A stretch of 46,956 nucleotides of DNA from UBA2883 sp050873965 (GCA_050873965.1 JBNMJS010000003.1:1-46956), one strand, 5' to 3'; shown: positions 27,100-35,941, counted from the stretch's first letter. The notes: generated from the sequence alone by a model not told the origin. A program made the numbers and translations.

Positions 27100-27303
27100 G
27101 TTTATCCTATTTATATCTCCGTATTTCTATTTAAAAACACGTAAAAAAATAATTTGCTAAAAATGGGATTCTTTTTATTTGTAGAATGGCATTATTCTGT
27201 GTCTATACATAAACGGATAATTATCAATTTTTATAGTAATATTGTGTAAAATAAAATTGATGAGGCTTAAATAATGGTTTAAAATATGAATAAGGAATAT
27301 TGT

Positions 27304-28092
27304 ATGAATAATTTTGTAGAAGAAATATTGAATCAGTATGTTGAATTAACTGATATTGAGGCAATTGCAATTGGTGGTTCAACGACAGCAAAAACTTCTG
27401 ATAAAAATTCAGATATAGATATTTATATTTTTTCTAAAACCAATGTTCCGATTGAAATAAGAGAAAAGATTATTAAACCGATTTCTTCAAAATTTGAAAT
27501 CGGTTGTGAATATTTTGGCTCTGGTGATGAATATTTTGTAGATAAACTTAACCGACAATTTGATGTAATGTATTGGAATGTTGAATGGTTTAATAGTGTT
27601 GTAAATAATACTTGGATTAAATGTTATCCTCAAAATGGTTATACTACTTGCTTTCTATATACTTTGAAAAATTTTGATATTTTTTATGATAAAAACAATT
27701 GGCTACATAATTTGCAAGAAGTAATCAATACGCCATATCCAAAGATATTGAAAGAAAATATTGTTAAACGTAATTTAATGTTAATGAAAGATAAACCTTT
27801 TGCATCTTATTTTGAACAAATTGAAAAAGCATTATCAAGAGAAGATGTTGTTAGTGTAAATCATAGAATCGCGGCTTTTGTAGCGAGTTATTTCGATGTG
27901 ATTTTTGCTTTAAACGAACAATTACACCCTGGTGAAAAACGATTAATTCAGTTCGCTAAAAATAATTGTAAAATATTACCTAACAATTTTGAAACTAATC
28001 TTTTAGAGTTATTTAAACAACCAAACAAATCAACATTAAACATATTAAAGTCTATTGTTGATGAATTAAAAATATTGGTAAAAAATTTCTAA
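27304..28092 (+). CDS. Nucleotidyltransferase-fold protein with DUF4037-like domain
   Basis: A 262-residue protein. The N-terminal pol-beta-type nucleotidyltransferase motif is intact: GGS (24-26) and Asp37-x-Asp39 (SDIDIYIFS), which bind metal and NTP. The C-terminal region (RIAAFVASYFDVIFALNEQLHPGEKRL) is what I recognise as DUF4037-like, often joined to such domains. It may adenylylate a small molecule or protein; the target is unknown. I start at 27304, since AAGGA lies 7 bases upstream; the ATG at 27286 has no ribosome site. Confidence 0.82.
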   Translation: MNNFVEEILNQYVELTDIEAIAIGGSTTAKTSDKNSDIDIYIFSKTNVPIEIREKIIKPISSKFEIGCEYFGSGDEYFVDKLNRQFDVMYWNVEWFNSVVNNTWIKCYPQNGYTTCFLYTLKNFDIFYDKNNWLHNLQEVINTPYPKILKENIVKRNLMLMKDKPFASYFEQIEKALSREDVVSVNHRIAAFVASYFDVIFALNEQLHPGEKRLIQFAKNNCKILPNNFETNLLELFKQPNKSTLNILKSIVDELKILVKNF

Positions 28093-28113
28093 ATAGAAAA
28101 TATAGAAAATATT

Positions 28114-28467
28114 TTAACTAATTTTTTGTGCTTGTTGCTCTTGTTGTGCTTCTTTTTTAGTACCAAGGTATGCAGAAACGCCTGCAAATAAACCAACAGC
28201 AGCATTCATTATTAAAGATACTTTTAATGATGATTTCATGCTTTTAAACATTGTACTAGTTAATCTTTCTATGCCCAATCCAGCACCGAACCAAATGGCA
28301 CCATTTAAAAGTCCGGCTTGTAATGGAGTAGGTTTTGGTAATTCAATCCCTTCTTTTGCACACTCATTGCGTAATGATGTAGTTTGTGGCTTTTGTGTAT
28401 TATTCTGTACAGTTTTTACTTGTTGGTTAACTGTATTGTTTCCAAAATTTACTGCTGAAATACTCAT
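28114..28467 (-). CDS. Small membrane protein with N-terminal VNFG motif, paralogue 1
   Basis: A 117-residue protein starting MSISAVNFGNN, then a Gln/Asn/Thr-rich linker. Two hydrophobic segments follow (GLLNGAIWFGAGLGIERL and VSLIMNAAVGLFAGVSAYLGT), and then a Gln/Lys tail. I start at 28467; a GTG three codons upstream is part of the ribosome site AAAGGTGA. It is paralogous to the gene at 28654-29016 over the whole length, with the second copy ordered the same way. Probably an inner membrane protein. Function unknown. Confidence 0.72.
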   Translation of the reverse strand: MSISAVNFGNNTVNQQVKTVQNNTQKPQTTSLRNECAKEGIELPKPTPLQAGLLNGAIWFGAGLGIERLTSTMFKSMKSSLKVSLIMNAAVGLFAGVSAYLGTKKEAQQEQQAQKIS

Positions 28468-28653
28468 TTGATTCACCTTTATTTTCTACACATTCATGTT
28501 AAAGATTATCAAGGAGAATAATTGCTTAAAAAATTGAGGTTTGTAATATTAATTTACATAATAATTGATAGGTCTAAGAAGTTTTTAGATGGGTGTTAAA
28601 TGTCTATATACAAACAAAAATATTATTGATATAAACATAGAAGTGACAATATA

Positions 28654-29016
28654 TTAGTCAATTTGTTGTGTTTGTTCTATTTGTTGTGTTTTTCGTGCTT
28701 CTGTTTTAGTTCCAATGTATGCTAAAGCACCCATGACAAAGCCTATACCAGCATTAACTATTATAGAATTTTTAGGTGATTGCTTTAGTTTAAACATTGA
28801 ATTAACTATTCTCTCTCCTGCAAATCCACATCCAAAGCACACAGAACCTAATAATAACCCTGCTTTTAATGGTGTTGTTTTGAATGGTTCTTTTTGAATG
28901 GTTTGAACTTGTGAATTTGTTGTGTTATTTTGTGTTATTGGTATTTGAGGTTTTGGTCTATTATTTTGAGTTGTTTGAACTGTATTATTACCAAAACTTA
29001 TTTTTGAAATACTCAT
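28654..29016 (-). CDS. Small membrane protein with N-terminal ISFG motif, paralogue 2
   Basis: A 120-residue paralogue of 28114-28467. It shares the MSIS start, the SFGNNTV motif, the Asn/Gln linker, two hydrophobic segments (AGLLLGSVCFGCGFAGERI and IIVNAGIGFVMGALAYIGTK) and the Gln-rich tail. AAAGGT precedes the ATG. Tandem duplication followed by divergence is the simplest history. Function unknown. Confidence 0.72.
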   Translation of the reverse strand: MSISKISFGNNTVQTTQNNRPKPQIPITQNNTTNSQVQTIQKEPFKTTPLKAGLLLGSVCFGCGFAGERIVNSMFKLKQSPKNSIIVNAGIGFVMGALAYIGTKTEARKTQQIEQTQQID

Positions 29017-29172
29017 TTGTTTTACCTTTTTCCCCTACACATAGATGTTAACGTATATCAAGAACTTTTATTGCAGGTATATTGTTTATTTGTAATATTT
29101 ATTTACATAGTAGCAATTTGTTTGATTTTTTAATTGTTTATATAAGTAGGTTAAGTTATATATGATATTAGT

Positions 29173-30399
29173 ATGCCGATAAAAATAGATAATATTTCAA
29201 ATATAAAACTAGATAAAAATTCTGTAAACATGGGTTCATTTAATAAACCTTATGTTTCAAGTTCTGGTGCGTTAAAAGATGTTGGCAATGATAAATTAGA
29301 TATTTTAAAACAGGATTATCAAACCGAACAAAGTGAGAAAAAAGGCATTAGAAAATGGACTAAAGCAACGATTGCTTTAGGTACCGTTTCTGTTTTGGGG
29401 CTTGGTGCCTTTCTTACTCACGGCAAAATCAAATCTAATAAATTGAAACAATCAGTACAGGAAGTTGGAAACCTTACAGAAAATAAAAAAATCTTAAATA
29501 TATTTAGTACTACAAATCAGTTAGATAATGCTATTATTGGGTTTAAACCAGAAACTTTTGGTAAAAATGGTATTCCATTAAAATATAGTAGAAATAATTT
29601 CTTAAGTGATTTGAAAACTGAATTAGATGTATTACCTCAAGAACAAAGAAAACAAATTGAAGATAAGTTTGATATTGTTTTGAATTCTACTAATTTTAAT
29701 GAAGTAGGTGTTGAGATAGAACGTATTCCAAGGATTCCAAAAGATATTGGTAATACAGAGGCTGAACAAAAAGTTAGTAAGATAATTAAGAAATTCACTC
29801 AAGAAAATGAAACTCTTGTTGAAAATCCTGAAACTAAAAAAGTTTTAGATTCTATTATTCAAGAATTTCCCGAATTTACTGCTGTTGTAGGGAAAAAGCA
29901 ACATAGAACACATCAATATTCTGTTGATGTTCATACAATTAAAAATCTTCAAGACAATTTGCAAAACCCTAGAATGCAAGATTTAGACTCTGAGTCACAA
30001 TTAGTTTTGAAATATTCAACTATTTTGCATGATTTGGGCAAACAGTTTATTTCTGATGTTCGTCCTGATGAGGGACACGCCAAATTGAGTGCGAAATATA
30101 CAGCAGAAATTCTTGAGAGAATGGATTTGTCACCAAAGATAAAATCAAGAATTCTTAACCAAGTTGAACATCATCATTGGTTTAAAGATTATAATATGGG
30201 AATGACTTCTGCAGAAGATGTTGCTAATTTATTCAAGACAAAAGAAGATGTTACTATTGCAGAGATTATGGCACATTCTGATCTTAAGAATGTAAATGAT
30301 AATTTCCATTTGAAATGTATGGGACTTCTTGATCGACCTAATGATTATGACGTTATAATGGATGCAAAATTTGCAGGTATTGATAAGGTTATAAATTAA
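29173..30399 (+). CDS. HD-domain phosphohydrolase-like membrane-anchored protein
   Basis: A 408-residue protein. A single hydrophobic segment lies at about 66-84 (IALGTVSVLGLGAFLTH). The C-terminal half is an HD domain: His254, His286-Asp287 (ILHDLGK), His302, and the HHH cluster at 333-335. The ligand set for a metal-dependent phosphohydrolase is present; candidate substrates include nucleotides. No ribosome site is seen; a TATGAT box at 29161-29166 puts the transcription start at about the ATG, so the mRNA may be leaderless. The N-terminal 60 residues are polar and unlike known HD proteins. Confidence 0.8.
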   Translation: MPIKIDNISNIKLDKNSVNMGSFNKPYVSSSGALKDVGNDKLDILKQDYQTEQSEKKGIRKWTKATIALGTVSVLGLGAFLTHGKIKSNKLKQSVQEVGNLTENKKILNIFSTTNQLDNAIIGFKPETFGKNGIPLKYSRNNFLSDLKTELDVLPQEQRKQIEDKFDIVLNSTNFNEVGVEIERIPRIPKDIGNTEAEQKVSKIIKKFTQENETLVENPETKKVLDSIIQEFPEFTAVVGKKQHRTHQYSVDVHTIKNLQDNLQNPRMQDLDSESQLVLKYSTILHDLGKQFISDVRPDEGHAKLSAKYTAEILERMDLSPKIKSRILNQVEHHHWFKDYNMGMTSAEDVANLFKTKEDVTIAEIMAHSDLKNVNDNFHLKCMGLLDRPNDYDVIMDAKFAGIDKVIN

Positions 30400-30458
30400 C
30401 CTTAAATAAATACTTATTTGAGTATAAGTTTAATTATTGGAATGGGGTTTAATTCTTT

Positions 30459-31856
30459 TTAGTTCTCAATTTTATCAAGTCGTTTTAGTATGTCAGTTGT
30501 TGATATACCGTTGTGATAGGCTTTGAATAGCCATTGAAGACTGTGTGATTCGTCTAAAATTGTTGAAATTTTTTCAGCATTATCACAAATTCCACCTAAA
30601 TCTATAATAGTATCACCGATATAATTTCCGGCATGCAAGTCACCGTGATGTAGTCCTTTTTCTTTTAACCAAGATGTTAATTTTAAACCATCTTGTGGAA
30701 CTTGTTTCGAATCACTTACAAATTCTACAACCTCCCACGCTCCTTTTGTTGTTGAACCAAGATCACCTTTTGCTTGTACGACATATCCAACAGGGTTTGC
30801 CATATACAATTTAGGTATATCGTTTACACCTGCATTTTGTGCTTCTTGCCATATTGCTATTTCATCATATACACCTTGTCCCATATTCATTTGGTAAGGA
30901 TTTTTTGCTACTTTATAACAAATTTGATTATTGTTAGTATCTTTTATTAAATATGCATCATTTAAACAACCACTACCAATGCTATTCGCTGTGAATTCTT
31001 TTTCACCGATTTTGAATTTGTTTAGTTTTCTTGGTTCTAAATAAACTGGTAATTCATCTAATGTTTTGAATAATTCTTTTTCATCAAGACCTTTAAATAT
31101 TTCAGGTATTTCATTTTTAATTATTGCAGAGCCTTTTTCTCTTACTGTGTTATTTGCAACAATTGCATATCTTAATCCTAAATCATAGATATTTTTATCA
31201 TCATATTTATCTTTAATTAGTCTTAAATTTGGAGTATCAAATGTTAAATTTTCGCATTCTTTTAATGCTTGTTTTGTTGCTTTTGATTGTTTGAATTTGT
31301 TAAAGTACCAGTCTAAATCTACATTATTTGCTAATGGTGCATCTTCAATTTCTCTATCAAATTTTATTCCATCATAATTCGTTTTAATTTCTTTTTTTTC
31401 ATCAAGTTGTTTATTCCAAAAATCAGAGTATTCTTGTTCTCTCTTTTGATGTTGTTCTTGCAACCATTGTTCATTACGTTTGTTGCTTTCTGCAATTTGT
31501 TGTTTGTGCAGGTTTAATTTTTTTTCTTCAGATTTAAAAGTTTCTTTTACTTGATTTTGAATTTGTGATGTTTCTTTGTTTTGTACTTTAGGTATTGTTT
31601 CAAACTCTTTTATATTTGATTTTTTGAAAACATTTTTTATATTTTTACTTTTTGTAAAAATCATTTTTGCAAGACTTGCAAGTGCAACTGTTGCTAATGT
31701 TGCATATCCAATTTTGTTATTTGTATTTATTGATTTAAATTTATTTTGTTGGTTTGGTATATTTTTTAAACCACGAAAATTAACAGAATTATTTCTGTTT
31801 TGATAAATATGATTATTTGTGACAATATTATATTGTTGAATATTATTTAACATCAT
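30459..31856 (-). CDS. Protein kinase-like (APH/FN3K-type) protein with N-terminal VNFRG motif
   Basis: A 465-residue protein. The N-terminal extension contains VNFRGLK (25-31). A hydrophobic stretch follows (about 50-66), then a charged Lys/Glu/Gln-rich helix (100-160). The kinase-like domain starts near 290: G-loop IGSGCLNDAYL (293-303), Lys315 (YKVAKNP), Glu332, catalytic HGDLHAGN (404-411, Asp406) and metal-binding IIDLGG (Asp419). All core residues of the phosphotransferase fold are present, so activity is plausible. Target unknown. AGAAGGTG precedes the ATG. The extension is not typical of small-molecule kinases. Confidence 0.8.
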   Translation of the reverse strand: MMLNNIQQYNIVTNNHIYQNRNNSVNFRGLKNIPNQQNKFKSINTNNKIGYATLATVALASLAKMIFTKSKNIKNVFKKSNIKEFETIPKVQNKETSQIQNQVKETFKSEEKKLNLHKQQIAESNKRNEQWLQEQHQKREQEYSDFWNKQLDEKKEIKTNYDGIKFDREIEDAPLANNVDLDWYFNKFKQSKATKQALKECENLTFDTPNLRLIKDKYDDKNIYDLGLRYAIVANNTVREKGSAIIKNEIPEIFKGLDEKELFKTLDELPVYLEPRKLNKFKIGEKEFTANSIGSGCLNDAYLIKDTNNNQICYKVAKNPYQMNMGQGVYDEIAIWQEAQNAGVNDIPKLYMANPVGYVVQAKGDLGSTTKGAWEVVEFVSDSKQVPQDGLKLTSWLKEKGLHHGDLHAGNYIGDTIIDLGGICDNAEKISTILDESHSLQWLFKAYHNGISTTDILKRLDKIEN

Positions 31857-31952
31857 ATTACACCTTCTATTTCGCTAAAACATTTGAAGATGTAAAATTG
31901 CGTGTATGTTAATAAATTTTAAGTATAACCAATCGGATGTAAGGCTATAAAT

Positions 31953-32087
31953 ATGATATTAGAATTGTTAGGATTATTTCTCGGAAAAAGTATCGTAAAA
32001 CAAGTAGATAATTGTGCAAAAGAATTAGAAAATTTATCGGATAAAGAGGTTGCTATAATAGAACAATTATTAGATGATGAGGATTGA
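31953..32087 (+). CDS. Possible small protein (44 residues)
   Basis: MILELLGLFLGKSIVKQVD start, then an acidic helical tail ending LLDDED. A weak AAGG lies about 8 bases upstream. Its stop codon lies inside the -35 box of the next gene's promoter. It could be an anionic amphipathic helix protein; no homologue is recalled. Confidence 0.35.
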   Translation: MILELLGLFLGKSIVKQVDNCAKELENLSDKEVAIIEQLLDDED

Positions 32088-32113
32088 CAACATTTAGAAA
32101 AATAAAATATAAT
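32084..32113 (+). promoter_or_regulatory. Strong sigma70-type promoter for the acetyltransferase gene
   Basis: TTGACA (32084-32089), an 18-bp spacer, TATAAT (32108-32113). Both boxes are perfect consensus. Transcription should begin at about 32120, which rules out the TTG at 32084 as a start codon. Confidence 0.7.
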
Positions 32114-32134
32114 AAGAAAAATTTTGAGGTGTTT

Positions 32135-32728
32135 ATGGACGAAAATATTAGAAAAACTCCTGATGATATTTTAGAAGTTGTTGCAAGAGCAAGAAGATTA
32201 ACAAAAGAATATTATTTAGCAGATTATAGTGATAATGAAAAAAGAGAATCTATTTTAAAAGAATTGTTTGGTAGCATTGGGAAAAATGTTATCGTTGATT
32301 CAATGTTTCATTGTAATTTTGGTAAAAATGTACATATTGGTGATAATGTAATTATTAATATAAATTGTACTTTGATTGATGATGAAAAAATTACAATAGG
32401 TAATAAGGTTCTTATTGCCTCAAATGTACAATTTTATACTGCTTATCATCCAATCTTGCCAGAACATAGATTTATTGAAGATTTTGAAAAAAAGGGCGAA
32501 TTATTCTTTAATACTTGTGCTGCTCCAATCACTATTGAAGATGGTGTTTGGATTGGTGGAGGTGCAATAATTTTACCTAATGTTACTATTGGTGAAAATA
32601 GTGTAATTGGTGCAGGTAGTGTTGTTTCTCGCTCTATTCCAAAGAATTGTGTAGCAGTTGGGAATCCTTGCCGACCAATAAAATATTTTGATGATATTAG
32701 AGAGAAAAATAAATGTACAAATATATAG
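32135..32728 (+). CDS. Left-handed beta-helix O-acetyltransferase (maltose/galactoside type)
   Basis: A 197-residue enzyme of the maa/lacA/nodL family, which transfers acetyl from acetyl-CoA to sugars or other small alcohols. The N-terminal cap (DDILEVVARARRLTKEYYLADY) and the hexapeptide-repeat beta-helix are complete. The tail carries the family pattern IGENSVIGAGSVVSRSIP and AVGNPCRPIK. The catalytic His is probably the one in YHPILP. GAGGTG sits 3-9 bases before the ATG at 32135. It overlaps the HAD gene by 16 bp, so the two are co-transcribed. Confidence 0.9.
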   Translation: MDENIRKTPDDILEVVARARRLTKEYYLADYSDNEKRESILKELFGSIGKNVIVDSMFHCNFGKNVHIGDNVIININCTLIDDEKITIGNKVLIASNVQFYTAYHPILPEHRFIEDFEKKGELFFNTCAAPITIEDGVWIGGGAIILPNVTIGENSVIGAGSVVSRSIPKNCVAVGNPCRPIKYFDDIREKNKCTNI

Positions 32729-33327
32729 TTTTTGATGTAGATGGAACTTTGATTGATACTGAATTAGCAGTTTTACAATCATTAAAAGAAACTTTGAAAA
32801 TCGTTTTACATAAAGATTTTGATATATCTGAATTAAGTTTTGCATTAGGTATTACTGGATATAAGGCTCTACAACAACTTAATGTCGAAAATATAGAAAA
32901 AACTCTTGTATTGTGGAATGATAAAATGCGTTCTTATAAAAAATTGGTGTGTGTGTTTGATGGAATCGAAGAGTTGCTTTCTAAATTATCAGAAAAATAT
33001 AATTTAGGAATTGTTACGTCAAAGACAAAAGAGGAATTTGAAAAAGAGTTTAGTTATTTTGGTTTAGATTCATATTTTAAAATTGTTGTATGTGCAGATG
33101 ATACAAAGGAACATAAACCAAACCCTGAACCATTATTAAAATTTATGGAATTAGCAAATATTGATAGTAATGATTTAGTATATGTTGGTGATAGTGTGTA
33201 TGATATGAACTGTGCAGAATCAGCAAATGTGGATTTTGTTTTTGCTAAATGGGGAAATAAAAGAGATAAATTGAATTCTGTTTATAGTATTGAAACTCCA
33301 AATGAATTAGAAAAGTACCTTGTTTAA
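32713..33327 (+). CDS. HAD-superfamily phosphatase (phosphoglycolate phosphatase-like)
   Basis: A 204-residue hydrolase. Motif I DVDGT has the nucleophile Asp8 and the acid Asp10. Motif II TSKT is near residue 100, motif III Lys in KPNPEP, and motif IV is GDSVYDMNCA. A helical cap sits between motifs I and II as in the phosphoglycolate-phosphatase/beta-phosphoglucomutase branch. The substrate is probably a small phosphorylated metabolite. It overlaps the acetyltransferase by 16 bp. Confidence 0.87.
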   Translation: MYKYIVFDVDGTLIDTELAVLQSLKETLKIVLHKDFDISELSFALGITGYKALQQLNVENIEKTLVLWNDKMRSYKKLVCVFDGIEELLSKLSEKYNLGIVTSKTKEEFEKEFSYFGLDSYFKIVVCADDTKEHKPNPEPLLKFMELANIDSNDLVYVGDSVYDMNCAESANVDFVFAKWGNKRDKLNSVYSIETPNELEKYLV

Positions 33328-33393
33328 GTGAATATGAGGAATAAGTGTATTTATAGTATAATGTCTTTAGTTTAATTATTTAAGGAGATAAAT

Positions 33394-34437
33394 ATGAAAA
33401 AGTTTTTAGTGTTTTTGCTAATATTATTGGTTGGTATTGCATTTATTCCAACGAAAAATTATGCAGCTGATGACACATTAGAATTATTGCCAACAATGAC
33501 AACAGAATCTACTTCTCAAAATAGAGTTTGGGTTGGAACATTCCAACTTGTATGGAATGAAATTGTTGACAATGTTGTTAAAAATCCTGTTCAATTTGTA
33601 GATTGTGATTCTCAAATGGCTAAGGAATTAAACAAAAAAGAATTTGTAAAAAATAATATTAGTAATAGTTCTTACTATACTAAGTATGGTATTGTTTCTC
33701 CACAATTGAAGAAAGAAATTGTTAAAGCGATTAAAAAGAAATTTAGAGAAACTAGTGATATTTTAGATATGTTTGATTTTACTAAAAAACCAAACGATAT
33801 TTTTGTATATGCAATGTTGAAGAAAGATTTTAAATTCCTTTCAGCGTTTGACAAATTGCCACAAGGTTTCTTTGGTGAAAATAGAACTTCTGTAAAATAT
33901 TTTGGTATTAAAGATAATAGTAATAAAAAACTTTATAAGAATGTAGAAGTTCTTTTCTATAACAATTACAATGATTTTGCAGTTAAATTGTTAACTAAGG
34001 GAAATGATGAAGTTTTATTGTACAGAACAAATGATGATAAGACTTTTGATAAATATTTCCAAGATGTTAACCAAAAATCAAAGAATTATACAGGTAGTAA
34101 ATCATTTAATAAAGGTGATAATTTGATGGTACCTGATATTAATTTCTATAAGATGGGTGGTTTTGAAGAGTTAGAAGGACACGAAATCTTAAATACAAAC
34201 TTCTATATTGACAAAACTGTTGAAACAATTGATTTTAGAATGAATAATGAAGGTGTTAAATTGAAAAGTGAAGCTGCCGTTATGGTTAGATGTACATCTT
34301 TAGCACCACAAAGTGGTAGATATTTTATGTTTAATGATACATTCGTATTATTCTTAATTGAAAAGGGACAAAAAGTTCCATATTTTGCAATTAGAGTCCA
34401 TGATGTTGATGCAATAAATAAATTAAAAAAGAAATAA
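33394..34437 (+). CDS. Secreted protein with serpin-like C-terminal half
   Basis: A 347-residue protein with a signal peptide (hydrophobic 3-18; cleavage likely near 24-25 before ADD). No lipoprotein Cys. The C-terminal two thirds follow a serpin-like order: VKYFGI, KNVEVLFYNN, FAVKLLTKGNDEVLLY and VPDINFYKMGGFEELEG. A hinge-like NNEGVKLKSEAAVMVR (the E.G.eAa pattern) and a DTFVLFLIEKG...PYFAIRV end follow. If correct, it may act in the periplasm or outside as a protease inhibitor. The N-terminal helices of serpins are not recognisable, so the fold is only proposed. AAGGAG precedes the ATG, and a strong terminator follows. Confidence 0.6.
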   Translation: MKKFLVFLLILLVGIAFIPTKNYAADDTLELLPTMTTESTSQNRVWVGTFQLVWNEIVDNVVKNPVQFVDCDSQMAKELNKKEFVKNNISNSSYYTKYGIVSPQLKKEIVKAIKKKFRETSDILDMFDFTKKPNDIFVYAMLKKDFKFLSAFDKLPQGFFGENRTSVKYFGIKDNSNKKLYKNVEVLFYNNYNDFAVKLLTKGNDEVLLYRTNDDKTFDKYFQDVNQKSKNYTGSKSFNKGDNLMVPDINFYKMGGFEELEGHEILNTNFYIDKTVETIDFRMNNEGVKLKSEAAVMVRCTSLAPQSGRYFMFNDTFVLFLIEKGQKVPYFAIRVHDVDAINKLKKK

Positions 34438-34460
34438 TTCGCAAAACCAAAAAATAAAAA

Positions 34461-34487
34461 GTCGGCTTGTTACAAGCCGGCTTTTTT
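34461..34487 (+). terminator. Intrinsic terminator
   Basis: GTCGGCTTG (34461-34469), loop TTA, CAAGCCGGC (34473-34481; one G.T), then six Ts. Closes the secreted-protein gene. Confidence 0.85.
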
Positions 34488-34510
34488 GTTATTTAACGAT
34501 TATTGTTGTT

Positions 34511-35053
34511 TTAAATGTTTTTACCCATTTCATACGCTTGTTCTAAGAATTGTTTGTTAGAAGTTGCTTCGTTGGCACCTTCTAGACCACCTGCTTCTAC
34601 ATAGCCAGAAAGTTTAACATTATTTAGGCAAGCCATCCAACCATTTAGTCCATTGATAACAGTTTGTACAATACCTTTTCTGTTTTCAGCAGATGTTGTT
34701 ATTAAATAAACTTCGTGGAAATTGTGACCAGTTGCAAATAAGGAGTTTGCTCTGTCAATTAATGTTTTCATTTGACCAGCCATTTCGTAATAATAAACAG
34801 GTGTTGCCCAAACTATTACATCAGAATTTTTCATCTTTTCAGTGATTTCGTTTGCATCATCATTTATAACGCATTTGCCAAGTTTTTGACAGGCAAGACA
34901 ACCTTTGCAGAATTCTAATTTTTTATTTTTTAATGATAAGAATTCAACTTCGTGTCCTGCATCTTTTGCACCACGTTCTGTTTCGTGTGCTAAGATTTCT
35001 GAATTTGCGTTGTTTCGCAAACTTGTAGAAATAATTAATACTTTTTTGCTCAT
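34511..35053 (-). CDS. Iron-sulfur flavoprotein-like NAD(P)H-dependent FMN reductase
   Basis: A 180-residue flavodoxin-fold protein. The FMN phosphate-binding loop is STSLRNNANSE (10-20), with ATPVYYYEMAGQMK later. The compact cysteine motif Cys49, Cys52, Cys55, Cys61 (CX2CX2CX5C) is typical of iron-sulfur flavoproteins, so a 4Fe-4S cluster plus FMN is likely. It follows the CMD/cupin gene by 10 bp on the minus strand with AAGGAT as ribosome site; together they form an operon, driven by a MerR-type promoter at about 35942-35972. Confidence 0.88.
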   Translation of the reverse strand: MSKKVLIISTSLRNNANSEILAHETERGAKDAGHEVEFLSLKNKKLEFCKGCLACQKLGKCVINDDANEITEKMKNSDVIVWATPVYYYEMAGQMKTLIDRANSLFATGHNFHEVYLITTSAENRKGIVQTVINGLNGWMACLNNVKLSGYVEAGGLEGANEATSNKQFLEQAYEMGKNI

Positions 35054-35063
35054 ATATTTATCC

Positions 35064-35915
35064 TTATTTTAGTTTATTGTATTCTTCATAACTAATAGGT
35101 TCCAACCATTCATTAGAAGTGTCTTCTCCTTCAACTTCTACTGCAATATGAGAGAACCAACTATCAGGTGCTGCACCGTGCCAATGTTTAACACCAGCAG
35201 GGATATTTACAACATCACCAACGTTAAGTTCTTGTGCTTCTTTACCCCATTCTTGATAGTATCCTCTGCCACCAACAACTATCAGAATTTGTCCACCACC
35301 TGATTTTGCGTTATGGATATGCCAATTGTTTCTACATTTGGGCTCAAATGTTACATTGAACATTTTTACTTGGCTTGTTGAAAGTGGTGCAAGATAACTT
35401 TTACCAGTAAAATATTTTGCAAATCCTGTGTTTTCTTCACCAATAGGGAACATAATTGTTTTTGCATAAGCATCTTTATCACTTAATGATGTTTTATTAT
35501 CTTCATCACACCATACTTCTTTGGCTAGGTTGAAAGTAGCCCACGCTTTTGGCCAACCTGCATAAAATGCACAATGTGTTATAACTGCAGCAATTTCATC
35601 TTTTGTTACTCCATTATTTTTTGCAGTTTGCAAATGGTATTTTATAGAGTTGTCAGTTATGCCTTGTGACATCAATGCTACAACTGTAATTATAGAACGT
35701 GTTTTTAAATCAATGTCTTGGTTGTTCCAGTTTTCACCAAATAAAACGTCATCATTAAAATGTGCAAATTCTGGAGCAAACTCTCCTAGAATATTACGAC
35801 CTGCAGTTTGTGTAATTTTTTTCATAGATGTATTCTCCTTATTATAGTTTTGAGCAAATATTATTTCACTTGAACTTAATAACAAAATTAAAAGTAAAGC
35901 AAAAATTTTTTTCAT
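35064..35915 (-). CDS. Carboxymuconolactone decarboxylase/cupin fusion with signal peptide
   Basis: A 283-residue protein. A signal peptide (hydrophobic 4-21, FAQN end) is followed by a CMD/AhpD-like domain (about 35-130; ITHCAFYAGWPKA) and a cupin domain (about 180-270; WHIHNAKSGGGQ and HWHGAA as metal ligands). Family members are linked to redox or quinone chemistry; the reaction is unknown. A second start at 35825 (residue 31) has AAGGAG nine bases upstream and begins MKKITQTAGR, typical of shorter cytosolic relatives, so two forms are possible. It starts the operon with the iron-sulfur flavoprotein. Confidence 0.85.
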   Translation of the reverse strand: MKKIFALLLILLLSSSEIIFAQNYNKENTSMKKITQTAGRNILGEFAPEFAHFNDDVLFGENWNNQDIDLKTRSIITVVALMSQGITDNSIKYHLQTAKNNGVTKDEIAAVITHCAFYAGWPKAWATFNLAKEVWCDEDNKTSLSDKDAYAKTIMFPIGEENTGFAKYFTGKSYLAPLSTSQVKMFNVTFEPKCRNNWHIHNAKSGGGQILIVVGGRGYYQEWGKEAQELNVGDVVNIPAGVKHWHGAAPDSWFSHIAVEVEGEDTSNEWLEPISYEEYNKLK

Positions 35916-35941
35916 TATATTATTTCCTTTTTTATATTTTT

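Noticed and set aside
32084..32134. TTG start for the acetyltransferase at 32084
   Set aside because: The TTG is the first base triplet of a perfect -35 box, and the expected RNA begins about 36 bases later; the ATG at 32135 has GAGGTG.
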